A stretch of DNA of 64,000 nt from Liquorilactobacillus uvarum DSM 19971 (GCF_001434935.1 NZ_AZEG01000003.1:62001-126000), one strand, 5' to 3'. Counted from the stretch's first letter, positions 48,755 through 56,602 are shown. The notes: generated by a model from the letters alone, not told the origin. Numbers and translations are program-made.

Positions 48755-49093
48755 ATGGCGATCGAGAAAACGAATCGAATAAATGCACTTTTTGAGTTTT
48801 ACGAACCATTATTAACGGAAAAACAAGTACTATATATCGCACTTTATTACCGAGATGATTATTCTTTGGGCGAAATTGCTGAAAACTATCATGTTTCAAG
48901 ACAAGCTGTTTATGATAATATAAAGAGGACCGAGAAGATTCTTGAGACTTATGAGACAAAGTTGCAATTGTTGCGGCGCTTTCAGTTACAAAACAGCAAA
49001 ATTGATGAACTTATAAGCTATGCTCAGAAAAAATATCCTAGTGACAAGGCATTGCTGAATTTAACGAAACAGTTAGAAGACTTAGAAGAATGA
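48755..49093 (+). CDS. ylxM: YlxM/p13 family SRP-associated helix-turn-helix protein
   Basis: A 112-residue protein with a sigma-70 region-4-like helix-turn-helix ([22 protein letters not shown]) and a C-terminal helix with coiled-coil character. The family, always linked to ffh, enhances SRP activity in streptococci rather than acting as a classic regulator. It lies between ftsY and ffh. The start ATG follows GGGTGTGAA. Confidence 0.92.
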   Translation: MAIEKTNRINALFEFYEPLLTEKQVLYIALYYRDDYSLGEIAENYHVSRQAVYDNIKRTEKILETYETKLQLLRRFQLQNSKIDELISYAQKKYPSDKALLNLTKQLEDLEE

Positions 49094-49109
49094 AAGTTGG
49101 TGGCTAAAG

Positions 49110-50543
49110 TTGGCATTTGAAGGTTTAACCGAGCGATTACAAAATGCAATTAGCAAATTAAAACGTAAGGGAAAAGTTAGTGAATCTGATGTAAAAGAGG
49201 TTATGCGGGAGATACGATTAGCGTTACTTGAAGCTGATGTTAATTTCCAAGTTGTTAAAGACTTTGTTAAGAAAGTCAGAAAGAGAGCTGTTGGTTCAGA
49301 AGTTCTAGAGAGCTTGACTCCTGCACAACAGATCGTCAAAATTGTTAATGATGAATTAACTAAGGTCATGGGGTCAGAAGTTTCGACACTTAATCAAGCA
49401 CCTAAGATCCCAACCATTATTATGATGGTTGGACTCCAAGGAGCCGGAAAGACGACGACTGCAGGAAAACTTGCTCTAAAATTAAGAAAAGAGCAGAATG
49501 CACGTCCTTTGTTAATAGCTGGAGATATATATCGACCAGCTGCTATTGATCAGTTGAAAATACTTGGAGAAAATATCGAGGTTCCGGTTTTTTCGTTAGG
49601 AACAGATGTTTCACCGGTTGAGATTGTACGTCAAGGTCTTGAGCTTGCGAAGGAAAAGAAGAATGATTATGTAATCATCGATACAGCTGGTCGTTTACAA
49701 ATCGATGAAAAACTGATGAATGAGTTGGCAGAAATAAAGGAGCTCGCAGGACCGAACGAAATTTTATTGACCGTTGATGCAATGACAGGTCAAAATGCAG
49801 TTGATGTGGCTAGAGGATTTAATGAGCAGCTTGACGTCACTGGGGTCGTTTTGACGAAACTTGATGGTGATACGCGTGGCGGTGCAGCATTGTCTATTCG
49901 CGCAGTGACTGGAAAACCAATTAAGTTTATTGGACAAGGCGAAAAAATGACGGATTTGGATCTTTTTTATCCAGATCGTATGGCTTCACGTATTCTTGGG
50001 ATGGGAGACATGTTGACCCTCATTGAAAAAGCTCAGCAGGACTTCGATGAGCAGAAAGCCCTTGAAGTGCAGTCAAAAATGCGTGAAAATAGCTTTGATT
50101 TCAATGATTTTATTGATCAGATGGAACAACTGCAAAAAATGGGGCCAATGGAAGATGTTATCAAGATGATTCCGGGTATGGCTAACAATCCGGCTCTGAA
50201 GAACGTTAAAGTGGATCCCAAAGATATTGAGCACACCAAGGCTGTTGTGTACTCAATGACATCAAAAGAGCGTGAAGACCCTGATTTGTTGAATCCTAGC
50301 CGACGCAGAAGGATAGCGGCTGGTTCGGGGCGCCCGATTCAGGAAGTTAACCGGATGATCAAACAATTTAATCAAATGAAAAAAATGATGAGTAAAGTCT
50401 CAAAGGGAAATTTTTCAGGAATGGAAGGAATGTTTGGAAAGGGTGTTTCTGGAAAATTGGCCAAAATGTCAATGAATTCAATGGCGCGTAAAAGCAAAAA
50501 GAGAAAACTAAAAAGATTAAGAAGTAAACGAAAGCGTAAATAA
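49110..50543 (+). CDS. ffh: Signal recognition particle protein Ffh
   Basis: SRP54 homologue that binds 4.5S/scRNA and hydrophobic signal sequences as they leave the ribosome. The 477 residues comprise an N domain (1-85), the G domain with GLQGAGKTTT, AGDIYRPAA, DTAGR and TKLDGDTRGG, and a methionine-rich M domain (about 325-470) ending in a very basic tail. The start is TTG. It overlaps nothing and follows ylxM by 16 bases. Confidence 0.96.
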   Translation: MAFEGLTERLQNAISKLKRKGKVSESDVKEVMREIRLALLEADVNFQVVKDFVKKVRKRAVGSEVLESLTPAQQIVKIVNDELTKVMGSEVSTLNQAPKIPTIIMMVGLQGAGKTTTAGKLALKLRKEQNARPLLIAGDIYRPAAIDQLKILGENIEVPVFSLGTDVSPVEIVRQGLELAKEKKNDYVIIDTAGRLQIDEKLMNELAEIKELAGPNEILLTVDAMTGQNAVDVARGFNEQLDVTGVVLTKLDGDTRGGAALSIRAVTGKPIKFIGQGEKMTDLDLFYPDRMASRILGMGDMLTLIEKAQQDFDEQKALEVQSKMRENSFDFNDFIDQMEQLQKMGPMEDVIKMIPGMANNPALKNVKVDPKDIEHTKAVVYSMTSKEREDPDLLNPSRRRRIAAGSGRPIQEVNRMIKQFNQMKKMMSKVSKGNFSGMEGMFGKGVSGKLAKMSMNSMARKSKKRKLKRLRSKRKRK

Positions 50544-50598
50544 TAGCGCCGAATATGGGTTGAAAAAGCTTTTTTTTGTATCTGTCAAGAAATAATGC

Positions 50599-50627
50599 TT
50601 TACACCAGCTCGAATTACTGGTATATT
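50599..50627 (+). promoter_or_regulatory. Promoter of the rpsP operon
   Basis: TTTACA at 50599-50604 and TATATT at 50622-50627 with a 17-base spacer, 35 bases ahead of the rpsP start. Confidence 0.7.
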
Positions 50628-50662
50628 ATTTATCGTTAAGAAGATATTAGGAGGTGTATTCA

Positions 50663-50938
50663 ATGTCAGTTAAAATCCGTTTGAAACGCATGGGTTCTAA
50701 GAAACGTCCGTTCTACCGAATCGTTGTTGCAGATTCACGTTCACCACGTGATGGTCGATTTATTGAAAATGTCGGCACATACAACCCATTAACAGAACCT
50801 GAGAAAGTAACTCTTGAAGAAGAAAGTATTTTAAACTGGTTGGGAAATGGTGCTCAACCTTCAGATACTGTGCGCAATATTCTTGCAAAAGAAGGAATCA
50901 TGAAGAAATTTCATGAGGCTAAGTTCTCTAAGAAATAA
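50663..50938 (+). CDS. rpsP: 30S ribosomal protein S16
   Basis: Small-subunit protein of 91 residues, basic, starting [24 protein letters not shown] 50663 follows GGAGGTG; three additional in-frame codons upstream are not needed. It starts the rpsP-khpA-rimM-trmD-rplS group of ribosome-related genes. Confidence 0.96.
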   Translation: MSVKIRLKRMGSKKRPFYRIVVADSRSPRDGRFIENVGTYNPLTEPEKVTLEEESILNWLGNGAQPSDTVRNILAKEGIMKKFHEAKFSKK

Positions 50939-50949
50939 GGTTGAGTAAA

Positions 50950-51198
50950 ATGACAGAAGCAGATGCGAAACAATTAATCGTAACGATTGTTAAACCACTA
51001 GTTGCTGAGCCTGACAAGATTGATTTGCAGCTTGTCAAGGAAGGTCATTTTGTTAATTTTAATTTAAAAGTCGCTCCCAGTGATACTGGACGTGTGATTG
51101 GAAAACATGGTCGGATAGTGCAAGCGATTCGAACTGTTGTGTATAGTGTATGTAGAGACGATTCATATCGAATTCGTCTGAATATCATAAATGATTAA
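50950..51198 (+). CDS. khpA: KH-domain RNA-binding protein KhpA (YlqC)
   Basis: An 82-residue single KH domain with the GxxG loop as GKHG inside GRVIGKHGRIVQAIR. In streptococci and lactobacilli KhpA pairs with KhpB to bind RNA and affect division and elongation. I place the start at ATG 50950, whose upstream AAGG is weak; a TTG at 50941 adds three residues and would abut the rpsP stop. It sits between rpsP and rimM. Confidence 0.9.
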   Translation: MTEADAKQLIVTIVKPLVAEPDKIDLQLVKEGHFVNFNLKVAPSDTGRVIGKHGRIVQAIRTVVYSVCRDDSYRIRLNIIND

Positions 51199-51199
51199 T

Positions 51200-51248
51200 G
51201 AAAACCTCCTGATGAAGCAGTAATGTTTTGTTTAGAGGTTTTCTTTTT
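51200..51248 (+). terminator. Hairpin with T tract between khpA and rimM
   Basis: GAAAACCTC pairs perfectly with GAGGTTTTC across a 26-base loop and is followed by TTTTT. It may lower transcription into rimM-trmD as a partial terminator or attenuator. Confidence 0.6.
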
Positions 51249-51265
51249 AATAGGAAGGAGAAAAG

Positions 51266-51781
51266 ATGGAGTACTATGAAGTCGGACGTATTGTGAATAC
51301 CCATGGTATTCAAGGCGAAGTCAAAGTTGCTGTCACAACAGATTTTGCAGATGAAAGATTCCAAAAAGGAAAAACACTTTATATTCTTCAAGACGAGGGG
51401 AAAAAAGTAGTCAATTTAACAATAAAAAAAGTTCGAAAATTCAAGCAATTTCAACTTTTAGTTTTTGAAGGAATGGAAGACATCAATTTAATGGAAAAAT
51501 ATAAAAATAGTAAATTGATGATATCTGAACAAGATCAAGAACCTCTTTCAGATGGAAGTTATTATCATCATCAGATAGTTGGATTGCATGTCATTGATGA
51601 AACTGAGAAACCACTTGGAACGATAAAAGAAATTCTAAGTTTGGGTGCAAATGATGTTTGGGTAGTAGAGCGAGAAAATAATAAGGACCTCCTTTTACCA
51701 GCTATTAAAGATGTTATTAAAGAAGTAAATGTTGAGGCAGGTACAGTCCGCGTCAAGCTTTTGGATGGGTTGGATGACTGA
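51266..51781 (+). CDS. rimM: 16S rRNA processing protein RimM
   Basis: Assembly factor that binds S19 and helps mature the 30S head. The 171-residue protein has the N-terminal RimM barrel ([16 protein letters not shown]) and a C-terminal PRC barrel ([11 protein letters not shown] to LLPAIKDVI). AGGAAGGAG precedes the ATG. The last base of its stop codon is the first base of the trmD start, so the genes are tightly coupled. Confidence 0.95.
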   Translation: MEYYEVGRIVNTHGIQGEVKVAVTTDFADERFQKGKTLYILQDEGKKVVNLTIKKVRKFKQFQLLVFEGMEDINLMEKYKNSKLMISEQDQEPLSDGSYYHHQIVGLHVIDETEKPLGTIKEILSLGANDVWVVERENNKDLLLPAIKDVIKEVNVEAGTVRVKLLDGLDD

Positions 51782-52509
51782 TGAAAATTGATATTTTAAG
51801 TTTATTTCCAGAAATGTTCACAGGCCCACTCAATCAATCAATTGTAGGCAAAGCAATTGAGAATAAAATAGTAGATGTAGATATCACTAATTATCGTGAT
51901 TATACTCAGAATAGACAGCATCATGTTGATGATTATCCATATGGCGGCGGAGCAGGGATGCTTCTGCAAGTTCAGCCGCTGTTCGATGCTCTGGATGCGA
52001 TTGAGGAGAAAAATCAAGGATTGGGAAGTGTTATTTTAGTTGATCCAGCTGGACGCAAATTTAATCAAAAAATTGCTAAAGAGCTTTCGATGAAAAAACA
52101 TCTTACTTTTATTTGCGGTCATTATGAAGGGTATGATGACCGCATTAGGACGAGGGTGACTGATGAGATCTCTTTAGGTGACTATATCTTGACTGGTGGA
52201 GAATTGGCCGCAATGGTTATCATCGATGCAGCAGTTAGATTACTACCAGGGACACTGGGCAATAATGAATCAGCGCCTGGAGACTCATTTTCGGATGGTT
52301 TATTGGAGTATCCACAATATACACGTCCTTCCGAGTATCGTGGGCTTAAGGTGCCGGATATTCTATTAAGCGGTAATCATCAAAAAATTGATGAATGGCG
52401 TCAGCGAGAATCTTTAAAACGAACACTTGAAAGACGACCGGATCTTGTGAAAAAAATTGAATTAAGCGATAAGCAGAAAAAATGGTTGCAAGATTTGAAA
52501 AAGATGTGA
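51781..52509 (+). CDS. trmD: tRNA (guanine-37-N1)-methyltransferase
   Basis: Makes m1G37 in tRNAs for CUN, CCN and CGG codons, preventing frameshifts. The 242-residue SPOUT-class protein has [13 protein letters not shown], the knot region [10 protein letters not shown] and [10 protein letters not shown], and a C-terminal domain. It begins at the end of rimM. Confidence 0.96.
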   Translation: MKIDILSLFPEMFTGPLNQSIVGKAIENKIVDVDITNYRDYTQNRQHHVDDYPYGGGAGMLLQVQPLFDALDAIEEKNQGLGSVILVDPAGRKFNQKIAKELSMKKHLTFICGHYEGYDDRIRTRVTDEISLGDYILTGGELAAMVIIDAAVRLLPGTLGNNESAPGDSFSDGLLEYPQYTRPSEYRGLKVPDILLSGNHQKIDEWRQRESLKRTLERRPDLVKKIELSDKQKKWLQDLKKM

Positions 52510-52618
52510 CAAACCTTGAACCAAATCAAAGCCTATGGTAAACTTAAAACTGGCTTATGCCACAGTAACGATATTCCGCTGCGATCTGCTATGAATGTCG
52601 GTGAAAGGAAGAAAAAAA
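52510..52618 (+). promoter_or_regulatory. Possible L19 autoregulatory leader upstream of rplS
   Basis: The 109-base gap between trmD and rplS holds the stretch ATTCCGCTGCGATCTGCTATG at 52572-52592, which resembles the conserved part of the Firmicutes ribosomal L19 leader RNA as I recall it. Short pairings are possible, but I cannot fold it reliably. Confidence 0.35.
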
Positions 52619-52969
52619 ATGAATCCATTGATCCAGAAGATTACAGAATCTCAATTGCGTAACGACATTCCTGATTTTAGAGCAGGAGATACTGTACGTG
52701 TGTATGCGCGAATTATTGAAGGTACACGTGAACGTATCCAGCTTTTTGAGGGTGTTGTTATAAAGCGTCGTGGTCAAGGCGTCAGCGAGACATATACTGT
52801 TCGTAAAATCAGTAATGGTGTTGGGGTTGAACGTACATTTCCAGTTCATACACCACGTGTTGAAAAAATTGAAGTTATTCATCAGGGGCGTGTTCGTCGT
52901 GCTAAGTTGTACTACTTACGTGCATTGCATGGTAAAGCTGCTCGTATTCCTGAAAAACGTCGTAAATAA
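52619..52969 (+). CDS. rplS: 50S ribosomal protein L19
   Basis: Large-subunit protein at the 30S-50S interface, 116 residues, starting [14 protein letters not shown] and including [10 protein letters not shown] and [12 protein letters not shown] 52619 follows GAAAGGAAG; the upstream in-frame ATG gives an unneeded eight-residue addition. Last gene of the rpsP group, ended by the terminator at 52986. Confidence 0.96.
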   Translation: MNPLIQKITESQLRNDIPDFRAGDTVRVYARIIEGTRERIQLFEGVVIKRRGQGVSETYTVRKISNGVGVERTFPVHTPRVEKIEVIHQGRVRRAKLYYLRALHGKAARIPEKRRK

Positions 52970-52985
52970 GAGTTTGAGAATATCG

Positions 52986-53013
52986 AAAAACCTTGCTGAA
53001 GCGAGGTTTTTTT
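52986..53013 (+). terminator. Terminator of rplS
   Basis: AAACCTTGC pairs with GCGAGGTTT around a TGAA loop and is followed by a run of T residues. Confidence 0.85.
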
Positions 53014-53087
53014 ATTGCATGTTGTGGATATGAAAAGTTGCGGGTCCTTTGTTCAAAAGGATAATGTTCGAAATATTAGGAAAACTA

Positions 53088-53317
53088 TGGTATACTTATA
53101 ATATATTAAGCGTTATTTAATTTATAGATCGGGTTTTTAATTTGTATGGATCTTTCATGATAGAGGCGCAGTCTGGGAACTGTAATGATTCCGTAGAGGT
53201 TGGGGCGGAATCGGTGGAAGCTAGAGTTTAGATTCGGTTCTTGTAATAAAGTTTTAAAGAAATTTGATGTAACTAACTTGATTAGAGGGCACTGTACACA
53301 CGCTGTATAGTGCCTTT
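53088..53317 (+). ncRNA. Structured leader RNA with intrinsic terminator, candidate cis-regulator
   Basis: An extended -10 box (TG at 53088, TATACT at 53091-53096) implies a transcript start near 53103. The leader holds AGATC/GATCT (53126-53130 with 53149-53153), a segment GATAGAGGCGCAG at 53159-53171, CAGT/ACTG (53169-53172 with 53179-53182), and GATTCCG/CGGAATC (53187-53193 with 53206-53212). The TTCC of the last helix can instead pair with GGAA at 53176-53179. A terminator closes at 53288-53317 (GGCACTGTACA with TGTATAGTGCC, then TTT), 59 bases before the gene. The 5' part resembles the start of a lysine riboswitch (AGAGGNGC, then a GUA/GAA internal loop), but the later conserved blocks are missing. 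Confidence 0.55.
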
Positions 53318-53376
53318 GTCCATTATTGCATCGCGTGTTTAATTTAGATAAACTTATTTAAAAGGGGGATATAGGA

Positions 53377-53679
53377 ATGGCTAAAGTCATAAAACCAATT
53401 ACACTTTTAGTTAATGGAAAACAGGTGCAAGGTGTGTATAGAGGAACTGACAACGAAATGATAGATGAGTCACCCAATGGTTCATATTACAGTGGAGAAG
53501 GGTCATTAATCATCATTTCTAATGAAAATCATCTAGAAATGGATAGCATAAAAAATATGGATGGTAGTACTTTGCTCAAAGAACCAAGCAAATTCACGCT
53601 GAGCAAGATTGATGTTAGAAACGCTTTTAAAATTGATAATGTTCTTTTTGATAGTATAAAGGACAACATTATTCAGTAA
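53377..53679 (+). CDS. Hypothetical protein, 100 residues
   Basis: I do not recognise this protein. It is soluble and slightly acidic to neutral, without cysteines or a signal peptide, and starts with a beta-rich stretch (PITLLVNGKQVQGVY). The ATG is preceded by AAAGGGGG, so translation is likely. It is the first gene after the structured leader with terminator at 53288-53317 and so is probably controlled by it. It lies between the rplS operon and tRNA-Asn, in an AT-rich region with other unknown genes. No terminator is evident after it. Confidence 0.7.
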   Translation: MAKVIKPITLLVNGKQVQGVYRGTDNEMIDESPNGSYYSGEGSLIIISNENHLEMDSIKNMDGSTLLKEPSKFTLSKIDVRNAFKIDNVLFDSIKDNIIQ

Positions 53680-53731
53680 TTAGATTGTTTTTTGTGGATT
53701 GCTATTTTTAACAACAAATTGGTTTTTGCTA

Positions 53732-53760
53732 TTTACATAGAATGAATATTATGGTATAAA
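53732..53760 (+). promoter_or_regulatory. Promoter of tRNA-Asn
   Basis: TTTACA at 53732-53737 and TATAAA at 53755-53760 with a 17-base spacer and an extended -10 TG. The tRNA begins 17 bases after the -10. Confidence 0.75.
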
Positions 53761-53777
53761 TTATATTGTTGTTAAAT

Positions 53778-53849
53778 TGCTCAGTAGTTCAGTGGTAGAA
53801 TAATTGACTGTTAATCAAGAGGTCGTAGGTTCGAACCCTACCTGAGCAG
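53778..53849 (+). tRNA. tRNA-Asn (anticodon GTT), divergent
   Basis: The 72-base cloverleaf has a perfect seven-pair acceptor (TGCTCAG/CTGAGCA) with U1-A72 and discriminator G, a D arm with AGTGGTA, an anticodon loop CTGTTAA, and the T arm GTAGG-TTCGAAC-CCTAC. No CCA is encoded. The anticodon stem is weak: one A-G mismatch at 27-43, then three A-U and one G-C pair. This and the unusual acceptor suggest an extra, divergent copy rather than the main tRNA-Asn. Confidence 0.92.
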
Positions 53850-53915
53850 TGATTAGTGTGACCAGTATCTTAACTTTTTTTGAGTTAGGAGTAATTATGT
53901 AAATGAGTTTTTAAG

Positions 53916-53948
53916 AACCCATCTTCTTCAACAGAAGGTGGGTTTTTA
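53916..53948 (+). terminator. Terminator after tRNA-Asn
   Basis: A 12-base stem (AACCCATCTTCT with AGAAGGTGGGTT, one G-U) with a five-base loop and a T tail. It also lies at the downstream end of the minus-strand gene at 53975. Confidence 0.88.
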
Positions 53949-53974
53949 TTGTTTAGGGAAAAATTAATTATTTG

Positions 53975-54283
53975 TTAGAATAGAATATTGTCAGTGAGTT
54001 TTTTAATAATATCACAATTGATATTGTTAAGAGCAACTTGAAACTCTTCTTCATTTTTGTTTAGATATTTTTTCGATTCAGAATTTGGAGCAGTGATTTT
54101 TAATAATCCACCTTTGAGTGAAAAATCAAAGAAATAGTGGTTGATTGTACACTGTTTTGTTAATAGAACGATCTGTTTAAATGTACCATCAGCGTTATAC
54201 TCCAATAGCATTCTGATATTTTCACCTTGATATTTGTATATTCTTATTCCTTTTAATGTAAAAAATTTTACTTTGATGTGCAT
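53975..54283 (-). CDS. Hypothetical protein, 102 residues
   Basis: I do not recognise this protein. It is a small, mostly soluble, Lys/Asn/Ile-rich product with a beta-rich first half (KVKFFTLKGIRIYKYQGENIRMLL) and a helical C-terminus, with two cysteines. GGAGGT lies before the ATG on the minus strand. It is on the same strand as the immA/immR pair, but 385 bases away, so it may be the last gene of that element. Base composition is as AT-rich as the rest of this region, consistent with transfer. Confidence 0.65.
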   Translation of the reverse strand: MHIKVKFFTLKGIRIYKYQGENIRMLLEYNADGTFKQIVLLTKQCTINHYFFDFSLKGGLLKITAPNSESKKYLNKNEEEFQVALNNINCDIIKKLTDNILF

Positions 54284-54668
54284 GAAATTTACCTCCGATT
54301 ATTAATTAATAGTTGTTTTCCCAAAAACAATATTACTCTAATAATCGACAGTATAGTAATTTCATTTAACTTAAAATAATGAATGGTAATAGTTTTATCT
54401 TATATTGAGATGTATAAAAAAAGAAAGATAGGTTTTTTAAAATTCTTAAATTAAGTTATTTTTAATGAATATATAAAAAAATATTATTTTAAATTTTATC
54501 GTATAGGGTAAATGATATAAAAAGTAAAAACAGACTAGATAACAAAAACTCACTTATAAATAAGCTTCTGTTTTATAAAAAGGTGGATTGGCTTATTTAA
54601 AATGAGTTTATAACATTTTCATGTACAATTTAGTTTTTTATTCCATGATTAAGAAGCGCAACTATCCA
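54284..54668. other. Very AT-rich spacer with an imperfect inverted repeat
   Basis: No gene was found in these 385 bases. The notable part is an imperfect inverted repeat at 54549-54606: CTCACTTATAAATAAGC against GGCTTATTTAAAATGAG, with about 24 bases between. It could be a weak terminator for the minus-strand immA transcript or the remnant of a small mobile element. The rest is long A and T runs. Confidence 0.5.
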
Positions 54669-55106
54669 TTAGTGAGGTGTCTGTTGGCTTTTTTTATAAT
54701 AGAGCAACATTAGTTTGGTTACATCTTCTGTTAGATGTGAGGGAATACAGAATAAATTAATAAAATCAGATGAATTAGCAGAGTTTGCGCTTACATTTTC
54801 GCAGTAATAAGGCAAGAGAAGTTCTATGGCACCCAAATTTGCTTTGTATTCAATCAAAGCATGATGGTTGAAAGTTTGTTGGTATAAGGCAGAATCGTAA
54901 CGATCACCAGTAAGAATATGACCTAACTCATGAGCTAATTGAAAAATAATTTCATCAGTGTTGTACCAATTTTCATTCATAACGATGCTTCGGTGTTTAA
55001 AGGAAGCAGTAGGGGGTGTATCATGTTTTAATTCATTTGACCAAATAACCCGGATACTAAGAAATTTTGCTTTACATAACAGCGACTCTAGAATCCAACT
55101 TTGCAT
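54669..55106 (-). CDS. immA: ImmA/IrrE family metallopeptidase
   Basis: Zn-dependent protease of the type that cleaves a phage or ICE repressor to release lytic or excision genes after DNA damage. The 145-residue protein shows the metal motif HELGH at 59-63 in FQLAHELGHIL and the third ligand region EYKANLGAIELLLP with Glu86. AGGAGG lies before the ATG. It is 40 bases downstream of the repressor gene on the same strand, the classical immR-immA order of ICEBs1 and related phages. It is short, lacking any extra domain. Confidence 0.88.
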   Translation of the reverse strand: MQSWILESLLCKAKFLSIRVIWSNELKHDTPPTASFKHRSIVMNENWYNTDEIIFQLAHELGHILTGDRYDSALYQQTFNHHALIEYKANLGAIELLLPYYCENVSANSANSSDFINLFCIPSHLTEDVTKLMLLYYKKSQQTPH

Positions 55107-55146
55107 ATTATGCCTCCTGTCGAAGGGGAGATTTGAAATGCTATGC

Positions 55147-55464
55147 TTATTCTTTTTTGCGTAAAAGTTTTTGAATCAATTCTATGTCTTCATCAGGAAT
55201 TGTTTTTCCTTCAAAAGTTAGTATGACATCTTTTGTATCCGCTAGATCGATTTCTGGATGAGGATTATTATTTTGTGAACGGCCCATAATGTAGTCCAAT
55301 GAGACCCCAAAATAATCAGCCACTTTTTTGACACGTTCGGCTGAGGGTGTCCTTTTGTTCCACTGATAGATAGTATTGCGGCCAAATCCTAGTTCTGCTT
55401 CTAACTCATAGACAGATACGTCATGATCTTTAGCTAATTTTTTAATACGGTCAACAGCAGTCAT
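55147..55464 (-). CDS. immR: XRE-family repressor, ImmR/CI-like
   Basis: A 105-residue transcriptional repressor with an N-terminal helix-turn-helix (VYELEAELGFGRNTIYQWNKRTP, then VADYFGVSLDYIMGR) and a short acidic/basic C-terminal tail that could be the ImmA cleavage and dimerisation part. I set the start at 55464, since AGGAGA lies upstream; the longer frame runs through the operator region. It should bind the GTTAG palindromes at 55491-55536 and repress itself and the divergent cro-like gene. Confidence 0.88.
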   Translation of the reverse strand: MTAVDRIKKLAKDHDVSVYELEAELGFGRNTIYQWNKRTPSAERVKKVADYFGVSLDYIMGRSQNNNPHPEIDLADTKDVILTFEGKTIPDEDIELIQKLLRKKE

Positions 55465-55490
55465 CTCAAGTCTCCTAAATATAATGTTTA

Positions 55491-55536
55491 TAACTAAAAA
55501 GTTAGAAAAAGCATTGAAATCTAACATATAAGTTAG
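55491..55536. promoter_or_regulatory. Pair of operator palindromes between immR and cro-like gene
   Basis: TAACTAAAAAGTTAG (55491-55505) and CTAACATATAAGTTAG (55521-55536) share the half-site GTTA(G) and have centres about 30 bases apart, close to three helical turns. They lie in the leader/promoter of the repressor gene, upstream of the divergent gene. Confidence 0.65.
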
Positions 55537-55725
55537 TATAATTGTTGATAAAGAAAAAGATTTTCAATTTATTTAATCTAATTAAATTGAACTAGTCCTC
55601 ATAAGTCGGTTCCAGTGTTCTAAAACAATGCTTATCGTTGATTCTATAATAACGTTTAAGTACCGTCAAATTTATTAACTAATTTTTTAGATAACAAGAT
55701 AAATAGACAATGAGAGGTGGAAATT

Positions 55726-55935
55726 ATGTCATATGAATTTGCTGATGCTATTTTGATATGTTTAAAACGTAACAAGCGAATGGGAATTAAACCGAGTTCA
55801 CAAACAGATATTGCAAATCATTTTGGGCTTTCCAAACCGTATGTTAATCAATTAATAAATGGTCGTGTTGCTAACTCAGTGAATACTAAAGAAAGGTTAA
55901 ACGAAATAAAAAGATATGTCGGAATGGATGACTAA
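55726..55935 (+). CDS. Cro-like helix-turn-helix protein
   Basis: A 69-residue DNA-binding protein with the helix-turn-helix QTDIANHFGLSKPYVNQLINGR and little else. Its position, divergent from an ImmR-type repressor, is that of Cro or an excision-control regulator in temperate phages. GAGAGGTGG precedes the ATG at 55726. No replication, integrase or structural genes follow; only non-coding DNA with a terminator at 56135. Confidence 0.78.
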   Translation: MSYEFADAILICLKRNKRMGIKPSSQTDIANHFGLSKPYVNQLINGRVANSVNTKERLNEIKRYVGMDD

Positions 55936-56134
55936 AAAAAGAGAATAGGGCATTTTTTGTTAATGATGATCGGAATCCTGTTCAAAGAGAAAATACGTAT
56001 TCCAGAAGTAATAGGTGCATCTTGATAAATTTGGGAAATAGAATAAAAGTTGTTCTAAACAAACCTTTTCCAAAGTTATGAGGATCAGTTCCGCAACACT
56101 TTAATGTGAAAATAATAGATTGTGTTAGATTAGA

Positions 56135-56180
56135 AAGGCACTGAATCAAAATATTCTTCATTTTGACTCAGTGCCTTGTT
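56135..56180 (+). terminator. Long hairpin terminator after the cro-like gene
   Basis: AAGGCACTGAATCAAAAT pairs with ATTTTGACTCAGTGCCTT (one mismatch) around a short loop and is followed by GTTTT. It lies 200 bases downstream of the cro-like stop. Confidence 0.75.
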
Positions 56181-56394
56181 TTATGCGAATTAGTATATTT
56201 AAACAGTCAGATGCGAGCATTACAAACGGCTATTGGCATACCTTTTTATGCAATTAAGCAAATTATTAGTTGCCATTTTTTTTAAAACCGCCAAGTCATT
56301 TCGAACAGATATATAGTATAGCTTTAACAAATCATCTTATTTGTGTTAGTGCAAGCAGTGGTTGATTTTAAATTTGTTTTTAAGGCAATGGAAA

Positions 56395-56439
56395 AACTCC
56401 AGCTAAAAATCGAATAAACATCGATTTTTAGCTGGAGTT
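56395..56439 (-). terminator. Perfect 19-base hairpin, terminator of DUF4044 gene
   Basis: AACTCCAGCTAAAAATCGA and its exact complement surround a seven-base loop. On the minus strand it is followed by TTTTCC and sits 44 bases after the DUF4044 stop. Confidence 0.85.
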
Positions 56440-56482
56440 AATCGTTAACTGTTTTAAATTTTAAGCCGAATTAGCTGTCAGG

Positions 56483-56602
56483 TTAGTAGCCCATTACTGA
56501 GAAGATAGCAGATAAAACTACAGTTCCTAAGGTTGCAATAATCATAATCCATACAACGATCATCGTTATTTTGTTGAAGAGACTTTTCTTTTTTTTCGCC
56601 AA
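56483..56602 (-). CDS. DUF4044 family small membrane protein
   Basis: A 39-residue protein with a basic N-terminus (AKKKKSLFNKI) and one hydrophobic helix (TMIVVWIMIIATLGTVVLSAIF). This is the DUF4044 pattern, short single-pass membrane proteins of Lactobacillales with no known function, often encoded near the dcw cluster. The start is TTG after AAAGGTG. It is below common ORF length limits. It is divergent from asnB. Confidence 0.82.
   Translation of the reverse strand: MAKKKKSLFNKITMIVVWIMIIATLGTVVLSAIFSVMGY

Larger units (their letters stand above)
52970..53376. other. Non-coding region between rplS and the 100-residue gene
   Basis: This 407-base gap carries the rplS terminator, then an extended -10 promoter and a structured transcript leader described separately. 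No open frame with a ribosome binding site was seen; the only short reading frames in the leader are of four codons or fewer. Confidence 0.7.
55936..56482. other. Non-coding region with two long hairpins
   Basis: Beyond the two terminators listed separately (56135-56180 and 56395-56439), I see no gene with a ribosome binding site in these 547 bases. Short frames such as one of 24 codons near 56209 have no initiation signal. It may be the right edge of the accessory segment. Confidence 0.55.

Noticed and set aside
52770-53033. 87-residue plus-strand ORF overlapping rplS
   Set aside because: It runs out of frame through rplS and across its terminator, with no own start signal.
53159-53317. A complete lysine riboswitch
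   Set aside because: Only the 5' P1/P2-like part matches; the GCCGAAG, CUGG and GGCUAUC blocks are missing and the length to the terminator is too short, so I only list a candidate structured leader.
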